Assembly: GCA_001897535.1 (NCBI GenBank)
Contig: MKTC01000023.1
Coordinates: 29,497-93,496 of the forward strand
DNA: 64,000 nt
From: Bacteroidetes bacterium 37-13
Lineage (GTDB): Bacteria > Bacteroidota > Bacteroidia > Chitinophagales > LD1
Direction of reading: 5' to 3'
In this document: positions 53,360 to 61,338 of the stretch, one piece after another
Position numbering within the stretch: position 1 is the stretch's first letter
Layout of the letters: every line of letters begins with the position of its first letter
The notes under the pieces: generated by a model
What the model was told of the DNA's origin: nothing
The model's input: the letters and a program-made list of their open reading frames with translations, nothing else
The model's database searches: none
Program-made: the position numbers and the translations under genes

Positions 53360-54688
53360 TTACTTTAATACTTTATCTAAAAAGTCTCCAATTGTTGCTA
53401 TTGAAGAAAGCCGTTTCACAATTATTCCTTTGTTATCAATCAATATTAAAGTTGGAAGTTGAAATATAAAATAGTGATTTACTATTGGACTAGTAGGATT
53501 AGGAATGTTTATATTACTCCACTTGGGTTGAAGTTGAGATAAGTAGTTTTTCCATGCAACTGTATCTTGATCTAATGACACAGCAACTACATCAAAACCT
53601 TTTAGATTAAAAGTATCATAAACCATTTTTACTACCGGCATCACACTGCGGCAGTGGTGGCAATCGCTTTCCCAAAATGCAAGTAGCGTAAATTTATTTT
53701 TAACAACAACTTGTGATAGTGATTGATATATACTTGAATTTTTTAGTGGAATATCCATAAAAGATTTACCTGGCATTGAGGCAGATAGCTGTTTGGTTTT
53801 TGCACGTAAAACGGATAAGGAAGAGGCTTCCTCTTCTGTATTTAACCATTGCGTAAATGCAGTTGTCATTTCTTCTTTTTCACCTGATACTGCACTGACG
53901 TATATTTTTTCGGCAGTATAATTGTATAGAATTTTTGAAACTTTTGCACGTTGCATTAAGTTTGAAATTAACTCTTCCTGTTGTTTTACAGACACATTAT
54001 CACAAAGTGCTTTTACAAAAAAATCTACCATGTTGCTATAAATTGTTGTGGCAAGTAGATTTTCGTTTTTAAAGTTTACTGAATAAAAAAAGTTAAAGAG
54101 AAATTGAGGATATACTTCCTTTTTGTTGTCAATAGATAAAATTGGAAACAATCGTAAATTAACCAATGAATCTCCCGCAAATGTTCCTTTTTCGGCAAGT
54201 TTAAAACTGTTTAAAGTTTTACTGTAGTCGCTAAAGATGGCTTTAAAAATAGAATCTGGTTCTTTGTTTTGAATAGCTTGTGCAATAAACACATCGTAGT
54301 TTACCAAAATTTTACTTAGTTTTTCAAAGGCATCATTTTCGCGATAATCTTCTGTAGCGGAAGATACAATTTGCCCTCCATTTGTTTGGAGCATTATGCG
54401 AATTGGTTCGGCTTGCGGTAGTGCAAAAAAAGAGAAACTTGTTGTGCCAGAAACTAATTGATAATACGCTGGAACTGTTTCTTTAGAGCGATAGGAAAAG
54501 CCGCCATAAATATTTACGGGTATTGTATCTATGTGCGATTGATGATTAAAACTTGCAATAAATATTTGTTTAGGAATATCTCCTTTCAGTGAAATTATTT
54601 GACCTTTTATTTCTACTCCTGCTACTGCAAATTGGTATGCAAAGATAAGAGCAGAATAGAAGCAGAACTTCAAGAGAGAATTATTCAA
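53360..54688 (-). CDS. TlpA-like thioredoxin-fold protein with N-terminal DUF4369-like domain
   Basis: A 442-residue exported protein with a signal peptide (LKFCFYSALIFAYQFAVAG). Residues 25-110 resemble DUF4369 (VEIKGQIISLKGDIPKQIFI). A helical middle follows, and the C-terminal 120 residues are a thioredoxin domain: FTLLAFWESDCHHCRSVMPV with the redox pair C343/C346, VAVSLDQDTVAWKNYL, and the cis-Pro in FQLPTLILIDNKG. It would reduce or form disulfides in the periplasm. It follows the small domain protein by 49 bp and the fibre gene further upstream, whose C-terminal domain is cysteine-rich, so it may help fold it. Confidence 0.88.
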   Translation of the reverse strand: MNNSLLKFCFYSALIFAYQFAVAGVEIKGQIISLKGDIPKQIFIASFNHQSHIDTIPVNIYGGFSYRSKETVPAYYQLVSGTTSFSFFALPQAEPIRIMLQTNGGQIVSSATEDYRENDAFEKLSKILVNYDVFIAQAIQNKEPDSIFKAIFSDYSKTLNSFKLAEKGTFAGDSLVNLRLFPILSIDNKKEVYPQFLFNFFYSVNFKNENLLATTIYSNMVDFFVKALCDNVSVKQQEELISNLMQRAKVSKILYNYTAEKIYVSAVSGEKEEMTTAFTQWLNTEEEASSLSVLRAKTKQLSASMPGKSFMDIPLKNSSIYQSLSQVVVKNKFTLLAFWESDCHHCRSVMPVVKMVYDTFNLKGFDVVAVSLDQDTVAWKNYLSQLQPKWSNINIPNPTSPIVNHYFIFQLPTLILIDNKGIIVKRLSSIATIGDFLDKVLK

Positions 54689-54737
54689 GAGATAAGAATG
54701 GATTTAAGCGAAAAATAAAAAACAATAGCCAAGTAGA

Positions 54738-55295
54738 TTATAATTTTCTTCTGTAAACATCAGGAGGAGAACAACCATTACCTCCTACCATCTGAAATGC
54801 GCCTGTTCCATTATTTTGCATGTAGTAGCTTTGGTAGCCGCTAGGACATGAATTATCATCCCATGTTGAATTTGTTCCCCATATCCAACATGTTCCTCCC
54901 CATGTGAATGGATTTGCATCTCCAGTTGGGTAACCTGGAACAGTGCAAACTCTATATCCTACATTCCAAGTGTTGCAAGTAACTCTTAATATGGGGCCGC
55001 TATTATTAAAAACTACACCCCATTCATAGTCTTTATATTCTAAAGTTGCTGAACATACTTGTGTTATATCTGTACCCATGTATATCCATGGATGTGCATA
55101 TCTTGATTCATTCACAGATAAATGTGCAATTTTTGAAGGATTTTCTGCCGATACTTCTGATTTTGGTGCAGCAAGAATGTAGAAAACAATGGCAAGGGTA
55201 ATGATTTTAAACAATCCACTAAAATCTACCCTATGCACAGAAGTAACTTTTATCCTACTTAAAATATTATTTATATAGTTGAATATTCTTTCCAT
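54738..55295 (-). CDS. Freestanding copy of the fibre C-terminal domain
   Basis: A 185-residue protein with a hydrophobic segment at about 29-48 (LFKIITLAIVFYILAAPK). Its last 115 residues match the C-terminus of the fibre at 55307: MGTDITQVC, YEWGVVFNNSGPILRVTCN, WNVGYRVCTVPGYPTGD, WGGTCWIWGTNSTWDDNSC, ending RRKL. The DNA is diverged but the pattern of Cys and Trp is kept, six or so cysteines in each. It lacks the stalk. It starts 11 bp after the stop of that gene. It may be an accessory copy, a competitor for the same ligand or a donor for recombination. Confidence 0.8.
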   Translation of the reverse strand: MERIFNYINNILSRIKVTSVHRVDFSGLFKIITLAIVFYILAAPKSEVSAENPSKIAHLSVNESRYAHPWIYMGTDITQVCSATLEYKDYEWGVVFNNSGPILRVTCNTWNVGYRVCTVPGYPTGDANPFTWGGTCWIWGTNSTWDDNSCPSGYQSYYMQNNGTGAFQMVGGNGCSPPDVYRRKL

Positions 55296-55306
55296 AGTAA
55301 GTAGAT

Positions 55307-57823
55307 TTATAGTTTTCTTCTGAATACAGTTGGCATGGCATCACAACCATTTCCGGTATTCATTCCATAAACACCATTACTTGGGTTTTGAATGTAGTAG
55401 CTATGGTATGCTATGCTACAAGCATCATCCCATGAAGAACTTGTGCCCCAAATCCAACAAACACCACCCCATGCAAATGGTTGAGAATCTCCTGTTGGGT
55501 AAGGTGGATAAGAGCAAACACGGAAGCCAACATTCCAGCGATTACAAGTTACTCTTAGAATAGTTCCGGTGTTATTGTAAGTAACACCCCACTCGTAGTT
55601 TACATCGGCAGAACCGTTGTTGCATGCTTGTCTAATATCACTACCCATGCTTTCCCAAGGGTTTGCAGGATCTTTCCATGTAGCATTTCCATTAACATCA
55701 GATGCGGTAAGTACATATCCTGCTGCAGGGCTGCCACCACTAATTCTTACTGTGCCATCAATATATCCATTTCCTGTAGCATGGAAGTTTCCATTGTTTG
55801 CACTAATAGAAAACTTTGCAGTAGGTGTTGTTGAATTATTCGGTCCGGATTCGAAAATCCACCCATAGCCAACGTTATCTTCGGTATTAAATCTTCGTGC
55901 CCATGATGTTACACCTGATGCAGCATCTTGTGGTGCCGCTGTGCCGTTTGGCGCATTTGTTCCTCCCGCAGGCGACATGTAATCAAACCAAGTTACATAA
56001 CTTGGGGAATACCAGCTAATTCCGTGTGCTCCTGATCCCTGCCCGGAAGAAGTATATTGGTAGAGTTTGCCTCGGTTAGCAATATCTCCATTTACATCTA
56101 ATTTGAAACTTGGAGAAGTTGCGCCAATACCTATATTGCCTCTATCAAAAGTTAGTACATCATTGTAAGCAGTTCCATTATTTACCATATCATAAGTATA
56201 GCGCACTACACCTGAAGAAACAGTTTGTTTTAATTTTAAAATATAGTTGTCGCTGTTTGCACTATATCTCCAAGATTGATATAGGGCTTGGTCGTTTGTA
56301 GAAGCAGCTTTTATTGTAAGCGGAGCGTTAGGTGAGGTTTCTCCAATACCTACACTTGTTCCATTATCATAAATCTGACTATTGCCGATGGTGGAGGATG
56401 AAGTGAATTTAGAAACATAATTTTGCGTTCCTGAAACGTTAGAAGAGAGCGCGAAATCACTGGCATGAAAACCGTCTAGCATATCGGCATCCATACCTGA
56501 GCCTGCGCCATCGTTTGTATCATCCCAAATGGTTTTCCAACCTGTCCAACCTGCATTGTTGTATAATCCGAGACGATAGCGTAAAGCGTTCCCCCCATAG
56601 GCGCTGCCATAAGGAGCGTAAAGCTGTAGTGTGCCGCCATCGTTCGGGTAGGTGCCTATACTTACTACTGAGCCGTATTCCGGCCAACCTTGTCCAGCAC
56701 TAACAAATGAAGCAGCTATTGCTTGAGGAAAGTCTCTTGGGTTAGTAGATGCATTCCATGAATATTGTGGTTTGGCTTCTAATTCAGTATGGTTGTGGCT
56801 ATCATCCACTACTTGAGTATTATTGATAGCGCCCGTTACATCTCCGGCTAAATTAGGCAGATTGCTTACAGGCACACTTGCTGTTGAACTTAAATTTCCA
56901 GAGCCATCATTTATTACTATTTGATTAGCACTGCCTGTAGCTATTTTACTGCGGCTAATAGCTGCTATACTGCTGATATCTGCATCAACTATTGTTCCAT
57001 CTAATATTTTATTGCTTGTAACAGCGCTATTCGTAATAGTCGGGTTTGGATAAGTTCCCGTTAAATCGCCACCTGCATTCCCGCTTGGTGGTAATGCACT
57101 TGGAGTTCCTGCCACATCGCTGTATTGTACTTGTGCAAATTCGTAAGCTGTGTTGGCATTGTTTCTTCTTAATACTTGATTGCCACTACTTGCAGCTACT
57201 CCACTCATAGGTGAACTACCATTGCCAATTACTGCGCCTGTAATAGTATTTACGCCTGTGCCACCATTTCCTACCGGCAAAGTATTAAATATTTGATTAG
57301 CTGCGTTTACTGCCGGTGTGGCTAAATCTGCTGAAGTAATTGTTCCATCTAATATTTTATTACTTGTAACAGCGCTATTCGTAATAGTTGGGTTTGGATA
57401 AGTTCCCGTTAAATCGCCACCAGCTGTGCCTGTTGGTGGGCCGCCTGCTCCATCGCCTACGGCTTTCCATGCTGTGCCGTCCCAAAAATCGGTGCGGTTT
57501 GCATCGGTGTCAAACACCAATAAACCTTTGTTGGTAGCGTTTAGAGTTAATCCTAAGCTGTTTTTCTGTACAGTAGTTAAACGCGGTATATAAAAACCCT
57601 TATTAGTAATATCTGTACTGAATATTGCTTTTGCTGTATCTGCCGTTACACTACCTGCTACAAAGCCGCGTGTGCCAATTACTTTATCGTTGGCTTTTGC
57701 GCTTCCGGCAACGTCTAATTTCTGTTCAGGATTGCTTGTGCCTATACCTACTCTGCCGCTTTGGGCGTAAGAAAAAGAGAATGCAAAAACCAATACTGCG
57801 ATTGTGAGTAGTTGTTTAGTCAT
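55307..57823 (-). CDS. Large secreted tail-fibre-like protein with cysteine-rich C-terminal domain
   Basis: An 838-residue protein with a signal peptide (MTKQLLTIAVLVFAFSFSYAQ). Its first 120 residues nearly equal those of the fibre at 50469. The stalk has repeats such as GGDLTGTYPNPTITNSAV and LPNLAGDVTGAINNTQV. A pyocin-knob-like part is at about 355-430 (YSWNASTNPRDFPQAIAASF, WTGWKTIWDD). The last 110 residues form a Cys/Trp-rich domain, YEWGVTYNNTGTILRVTCN to RRKL, in place of a tail collar domain. Binding or adhesion is assumed; no T9SS signal. It heads the minus-strand unit 57823-53360. Confidence 0.88.
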   Translation of the reverse strand: MTKQLLTIAVLVFAFSFSYAQSGRVGIGTSNPEQKLDVAGSAKANDKVIGTRGFVAGSVTADTAKAIFSTDITNKGFYIPRLTTVQKNSLGLTLNATNKGLLVFDTDANRTDFWDGTAWKAVGDGAGGPPTGTAGGDLTGTYPNPTITNSAVTSNKILDGTITSADLATPAVNAANQIFNTLPVGNGGTGVNTITGAVIGNGSSPMSGVAASSGNQVLRRNNANTAYEFAQVQYSDVAGTPSALPPSGNAGGDLTGTYPNPTITNSAVTSNKILDGTIVDADISSIAAISRSKIATGSANQIVINDGSGNLSSTASVPVSNLPNLAGDVTGAINNTQVVDDSHNHTELEAKPQYSWNASTNPRDFPQAIAASFVSAGQGWPEYGSVVSIGTYPNDGGTLQLYAPYGSAYGGNALRYRLGLYNNAGWTGWKTIWDDTNDGAGSGMDADMLDGFHASDFALSSNVSGTQNYVSKFTSSSTIGNSQIYDNGTSVGIGETSPNAPLTIKAASTNDQALYQSWRYSANSDNYILKLKQTVSSGVVRYTYDMVNNGTAYNDVLTFDRGNIGIGATSPSFKLDVNGDIANRGKLYQYTSSGQGSGAHGISWYSPSYVTWFDYMSPAGGTNAPNGTAAPQDAASGVTSWARRFNTEDNVGYGWIFESGPNNSTTPTAKFSISANNGNFHATGNGYIDGTVRISGGSPAAGYVLTASDVNGNATWKDPANPWESMGSDIRQACNNGSADVNYEWGVTYNNTGTILRVTCNRWNVGFRVCSYPPYPTGDSQPFAWGGVCWIWGTSSSWDDACSIAYHSYYIQNPSNGVYGMNTGNGCDAMPTVFRRKL
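56991..57073 (-). repeat. 83-bp internal direct repeat, copy 1 (fibre stalk)
   Basis: Matches 57339-57421 with only two differences in 83 bp, encoding GDLTGTYPNPTITNSAVTSN in both copies. The units lie 348 bp apart and are in phase, so recombination between them would change the stalk by 116 residues without a frameshift. Confidence 0.85.
57339..57421 (-). repeat. 83-bp internal direct repeat, copy 2 (fibre stalk)
   Basis: Second copy of the stalk unit; see the first at 56991-57073. Both encode the same glycine-proline-containing stretch followed by KILDGTI. Confidence 0.85.
57669..57775 (-). repeat. 107-bp perfect direct repeat, copy 2 (5' region of fibre gene)
   Basis: Base-for-base identical to 53023-53129. 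It covers the coding sequence from just before the signal-peptide cleavage region onward and marks a recent duplication or gene conversion. Confidence 0.92.
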
Positions 57824-57855
57824 ACGTAGAGTTTTTTATTTGTTCTGTTTTACTA

Positions 57856-57863
57856 CAAAAGTA
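57856..57863 (-). promoter_or_regulatory. Candidate -7 promoter box of the fibre operon
   Basis: On the minus strand TACTTTTG, an exact TAnnTTTG, about 33 bp before the ATG at 57823. No proper -33 TTTG is seen at the right distance. Confidence 0.45.
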
Positions 57864-58041
57864 ATGCCAAAATTATATAAAAATATTTTTATCGATAGAT
57901 TTTAATATACGTATTGGTGTTTAGATAGTTTCAACTATAAACAGAGAAATAAGATAGAACTAGAAATGTATAATATGGTAAACACTTGATGTACTAAAAA
58001 TACAACAAGAAAGTATGTTGGATTTAGTTCTAATACCAAAA

Positions 58042-58102
58042 GGATATCCGTAATAGACCAATAAAATTGTTCTAAACGGCTATCATCCCGATAGCTATCG
58101 GG
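58042..58102. repeat. Dispersed intergenic repeat, copy B, with 18-bp palindrome
   Basis: Parallels copy A at 50235-50287 (same order of GGATAT-YCGTAATAG, CCAAT, CTAAACGRCTATCA and ATCGGG). In addition it carries a perfect 18-bp palindrome at 58086-58103, TCCCGATAGCTATCGGGA. The surrounding gap 57824-58154 (331 bp) holds no other feature besides the -7 box for the fibre gene. It lies between the fibre block and the DUF3467 gene. Confidence 0.7.
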
Positions 58103-58154
58103 AGTATTATACGGCAAAATTTTCGCCTATTTTAAAAATCATTTTCGTATAAAA

Positions 58155-58469
58155 CTATGCTTGAGCTACCGGACCAAATCCCATTGGAAATGGTGGTGCA
58201 GTATCGTCTTCTTGTATCGTGCCAAATTGAGATTCATATTTTTCTATATTATCGGAAAGGGCACGAATTAAACGCTTTGCGTGTTGCGGAGAAAGTATAA
58301 TACGCGATTTTACTTTTGCTTTCGGCACATTGGGAACTAAGCGAATAAAATCCACTATAAATTCGCTGTTTGAGTGCGAAATTATTGCAAGATTAGAGTA
58401 TATTCCTTCAGCTACTTCTTCTGATAGTTCAATATTGATTTGGTTTTCGGTAGGTTGTTGATTTTCCAT
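58155..58469 (-). CDS. DUF3467-family protein
   Basis: A 104-residue protein, INIELSEEVAEGIYSNLAI, SNSEFIVDFIRLVPNVPKAK and RIILSPQHAKRLIRALSDNI, which I recognise as DUF3467. Such proteins are widespread in Bacteroidota and other phyla; their function is unknown, with some listed near transcription-related genes. The final 15 residues are Pro-rich. It stands alone on the minus strand next to tRNA-Ala. Confidence 0.9.
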   Translation of the reverse strand: MENQQPTENQINIELSEEVAEGIYSNLAIISHSNSEFIVDFIRLVPNVPKAKVKSRIILSPQHAKRLIRALSDNIEKYESQFGTIQEDDTAPPFPMGFGPVAQA

Positions 58470-58524
58470 TTAGTTTTATTTATTGCAATAATAAAAAAAA
58501 CTATTATTGCACCGCTTTTAAAAC

Positions 58525-58598
58525 GGGGCATTAGCTCATTTGGCTAGAGCGCTACGCTGGCAGCGTAGAGGTAATCGGTTCGACTCCGATATGCTCCA
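58525..58598 (+). tRNA. tRNA-Ala (anticodon GGC)
   Basis: A cloverleaf can be drawn: 7-bp acceptor stem (GGGGCAT with ATGCTCC, one G-U), D-arm, anticodon stem CTACG/CGTAG with loop CTGGCAG, giving anticodon GGC, and T-arm ATCGG-TTCGACT-CCGAT. The discriminator is A at 58598. CCA is not encoded. It reads alanine codons GCC and GCU. Confidence 0.96.
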
Positions 58599-58879
58599 CT
58601 TCCTTTCTTTAGCCTTTATTCAATAATAATTTAGGAACTCAAAATTTTCTTGAAAGCCCAATTTGGGTATGTGGTTTTTTATTGATTGTTAATTTTTGCC
58701 TATATAGGTGAAATTTAGTTGTATTTTATAGGTTTTATTTTAACGTGGGCTTTATTTAAATTCTATTTGTATAAAAGCATGTTGTGTATAAATAATAATT
58801 TATATGTATCTGCTCAAGTGCCTTATTGGTTAAATATTATTGTTAAATAATTTTAAGTTCTGTAGTATTTTCTTTTACC

Positions 58880-59020
58880 TTCATCGAAAATTCTCTGCCT
58901 ATGGATAAGCATTACTCAAAAAAAGTAATCATTAGCTCAGTTTTATTTTGAACTGAAACTATTGAGCAGAACGAACGAAATGAAGGAGATAAGCTGAAAA
59001 GTTATCTCCTTCTTTTTTTT
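58880..59020 (+). ncRNA. Candidate small RNA between tRNA-Ala and the beta-helix gene
   Basis: No coding frame fits the 446-bp gap 58600-59045. A possible -7 box (TATTTTCT at 58866-58873) precedes three hairpins: 58911-58929 (6 bp, ATTACT with AGTAAT), 58935-58967 (GCTCA with TGAGC, inner GTT with AAC), and the strong terminator at 58982-59020. Read from the plus strand this would give an RNA of about 140 nt. It resembles no class I can name; an alternative is that only the terminator is functional, serving the tRNA transcript. The 280 bp of 58600-58879 hold nothing evident. Confidence 0.35.
58982..59020 (+). terminator. Strong intrinsic terminator
   Basis: An 11-bp perfect stem (58982-58992 with 59002-59012), 9-nt loop, then eight T residues. 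Plus-strand orientation; it is opposite in sense to the convergent minus-strand gene that ends at 59046. Confidence 0.9.
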
Positions 59021-59045
59021 ATGGCAATCTGGATTTTTAATGAAA

Positions 59046-60527
59046 CTAATTTCCTTCCACAGCACCAATATCAGGTGTGTTGCGCGGTTTATCAAAAATA
59101 TCGAGTGTAATTGATGTTGTTTTCCCTGCATCAATTAGCGGTGAATTTAAACTATCGGAAGGTGTAAAATTTCCATCTCCGGCATTTTTAAATTTAGGGT
59201 CTTCGTTGAATTTGCAATTTGTGAATTTGCTTGAGTATTTATTTGCAGTATCCTGTTGAATTTTTATTAAGCAATTCTCAAAACGAATTTTGTCATTGTC
59301 ATCAGCAAATCGAAATTCATTTTCTAATGAGCCATAAACCACCGTGTTTACAAAGTTTGCAGTTAAATTAGCATTGTATAAAGTTCCTTCGTTTGCAATT
59401 TTGTCGGCAACTAAAAGGGCTTCTTGTTTGTGCTCTAAATATTTCCCTCCGGTATTAAAAATTGTGCAATGCGTAAGGTTGTAGTTTCCGCCTAAAGCTA
59501 ATGCGGTTACGTTGCTCCCGGTGGTATGTAGTAAGCAATTTTCTGCAATAACTTTAGCATTTAATGCAAATAGCGCAGTGTTTTGTGCATTCTTAATTAT
59601 ACATTGTTTTAAGTTTAATTCAGGTGCTGTGGCGGTTGTGTAATTTGCTAAATTAAGTGGTAAAACTTGTTGCTGAAAAGAAGCATTAAAAATAAATTCA
59701 TCTGCCACGCCAAAGAAACTTTCATTCACTACCACGCGCTGTAAATTTAGCTTGGTGATTACGTTTGCTCTGTTTCTTCCATAAATAATTCCCCACCATT
59801 GCGCGGGCTTATCTTTGTAATAACTTTCTAAACGCAAACCCCTAAACACTATGGAATCTGCCCAGGAATTTGCAGTGGCATTTAAGGTGCCATAAACCCA
59901 AAGTCCTGCATTGTTTCCGGTAAAAATTCTTGAACCACTTTCAATATTTAAAACCGCACCGGAATCTACGCCAACACCGGGAAAACTGCCTTGCAAAATA
60001 ATGTGTGGCTTATCATTTTTCCATGTAATGTTATCGCCAAAGCGGTAAATTTCACCTTTGTGATAATAAGCGTCTTGTCCCCAAACTTCCAACACTACTT
60101 TTTGTGTAGTTCCATTGGTAACAAATTGCACTTCATCGTTAATTACGAAAGGATTATTAGGGTTTAAAGGATTCTTAACCGTAGTTTCAACAAAAACATA
60201 AATGCTGTCGTTCGCTAAAATTTCTATATCTTGAAAATTAGTACCCGAAACGCCATCAACATTCAATCTAAAAGTGGCATCGCTTTGAAGTTGCGCCAAT
60301 CGAATGCTCGAAATTTTTATCGGTTGTTTTTCTTTGTTGAAAATTTTAAAAAACTGCGTGGTAGAAGGCAGCGTTGTAAAAACCGTATCGAAAGAAAGTG
60401 TATCAGTAGAAAACGAAAGTGCGCCTTTGGTAGAAAAAGTATCCTTTTTACAACCGGAAGTAAACAAAATAGCACTTGCTATAAATATCGAAACTGAAAG
60501 TATGGAAAGAAGTTTTTTGTAATTCAT
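59046..60527 (-). CDS. Right-handed beta-helix lipoprotein with choice-of-anchor Q domain
   Basis: A 493-residue lipoprotein (lipobox LFTSGCKK, Cys26). The middle (about 150-440) is a parallel beta-helix with short strand repeats such as ILQGSFPGVGVDSGAVLNIE and IIKNAQNTALFALNAKVIAE. The last 35 residues (SPLIDAGKTTSITLDIFDKP, ending DIGAVEGN) match the choice-of-anchor Q motif that follows many surface polysaccharide-binding or adhesive beta-helix proteins. It probably sits on the cell surface. It is divergent from rpsF. Confidence 0.85.
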   Translation of the reverse strand: MNYKKLLSILSVSIFIASAILFTSGCKKDTFSTKGALSFSTDTLSFDTVFTTLPSTTQFFKIFNKEKQPIKISSIRLAQLQSDATFRLNVDGVSGTNFQDIEILANDSIYVFVETTVKNPLNPNNPFVINDEVQFVTNGTTQKVVLEVWGQDAYYHKGEIYRFGDNITWKNDKPHIILQGSFPGVGVDSGAVLNIESGSRIFTGNNAGLWVYGTLNATANSWADSIVFRGLRLESYYKDKPAQWWGIIYGRNRANVITKLNLQRVVVNESFFGVADEFIFNASFQQQVLPLNLANYTTATAPELNLKQCIIKNAQNTALFALNAKVIAENCLLHTTGSNVTALALGGNYNLTHCTIFNTGGKYLEHKQEALLVADKIANEGTLYNANLTANFVNTVVYGSLENEFRFADDNDKIRFENCLIKIQQDTANKYSSKFTNCKFNEDPKFKNAGDGNFTPSDSLNSPLIDAGKTTSITLDIFDKPRNTPDIGAVEGN

Positions 60528-60594
60528 TCGCTGCGAATAACGTAAAAGTTTTAAAGTTTGTATTCAGAACCGACATGCTTTTTTTAAATAAGGA

Positions 60595-60625
60595 GTTGCA
60601 TATATAAAGTAAAGCAGTATCTTCG
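60595..60625 (+). promoter_or_regulatory. Promoter of the rpsF-rpsR-rplI operon
   Basis: TTG at 60596-60598, 19 bp, then TATCTTCG (60618-60625) followed by CA. Spacing and box fit the Bacteroidota promoter. The leader to the ATG at 60659 is about 27 nt. Confidence 0.65.
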
Positions 60626-60658
60626 CACTCCATTTTTTAACAATAAAAGCAGAGAAAC

Positions 60659-61036
60659 ATGCTGAATCAGTACGAAACAACGTTTATTCTCACGCCTGTG
60701 TTGTCTGAAGACGACACCAAAAAAGCAATCAAAGCATATATTGATTTGCTAAAGTCCGCTGGCGCTGAGATAGTGGCTGAAGACCACTGGGGCTTACGCA
60801 ATATGCGTTACCCGATTAAGAAAAAAACCACCGGAATTTATCATTGGGTGGAATTTAAAGCACCGGCAACCGCCATCAACACTTTAGAAATTGCGTTTAG
60901 ACGCGATGAAAACGTGATGCGTTATTTAACTGTGCGTTTAGATAAATACGCAGTAAAATATAACCAAGACAAACGTGCCGGCTTAATCGGAAGAAAGAAC
61001 GAAAAACCAGTTACTAACGAAAAACAGGAGGCATAA
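60659..61036 (+). CDS. rpsF: 30S ribosomal protein S6
   Basis: A 125-residue protein. The family segments YETTFILTPVLSEDDTKKAI at the N-terminus, EDHWGLRNMRYPIKKKTTG and RRDENVMRYLTVRLDKYA identify S6, which binds 16S rRNA with S18. First gene of the ribosomal operon; rpsR follows after 3 bp. Confidence 0.97.
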   Translation: MLNQYETTFILTPVLSEDDTKKAIKAYIDLLKSAGAEIVAEDHWGLRNMRYPIKKKTTGIYHWVEFKAPATAINTLEIAFRRDENVMRYLTVRLDKYAVKYNQDKRAGLIGRKNEKPVTNEKQEA

Positions 61037-61039
61037 AAC

Positions 61040-61309
61040 ATGGCAATAGGTAATGAACAAATTAAGTTTTTAACCGCCAATAAAATTGGTGCTTACAAAA
61101 AGAAATATTGCCGTTTTAAAAAGAGCGGAATTAAATATATTGACTACAAGGATCCTGAGTATCTTTTGAAATTTGTAAACGAACAAGGAAAAATTGTTCC
61201 GCGCAGAATTTCCGGTAACTCATTGAAGTATCAACGCAAAGTGGCAACAGCAATTAAACGCGCTCGCCATTTAGCTTTAATGCCTTTCGTAGCAGATTTA
61301 ATGAAATAA
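61040..61309 (+). CDS. rpsR: 30S ribosomal protein S18
   Basis: An 89-residue basic protein. [20 protein letters not shown] is the conserved N-terminal region with its Cys, and [20 protein letters not shown] and [15 protein letters not shown] the C-terminal core. It dimerises with S6 on 16S rRNA. The 3-bp gap to rpsF and 29-bp gap to rplI confirm one operon. Confidence 0.97.
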   Translation: MAIGNEQIKFLTANKIGAYKKKYCRFKKSGIKYIDYKDPEYLLKFVNEQGKIVPRRISGNSLKYQRKVATAIKRARHLALMPFVADLMK

Positions 61310-61338
61310 ATTATTCACCAAACTAAACAATTAAACAA

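Noticed and set aside
54738..55295. A diversity-generating retroelement variable gene next to a template repeat
   Set aside because: No reverse transcriptase is present anywhere in the window, and the differences between the two domain copies are not biased to adenine sites as far as I can see.
50469..57823. A prophage, because of tail collar and knob-type domains
   Set aside because: Both large proteins have signal peptides and sit without capsid, portal, terminase, lysis or integrase genes. They read as surface fibres of the host, which are common in Bacteroidota.
58525..58598. tRNA-Ala as an integration site for the fibre block
   Set aside because: I found no duplicated tRNA 3' end near copy A or elsewhere in the window and no integrase gene.
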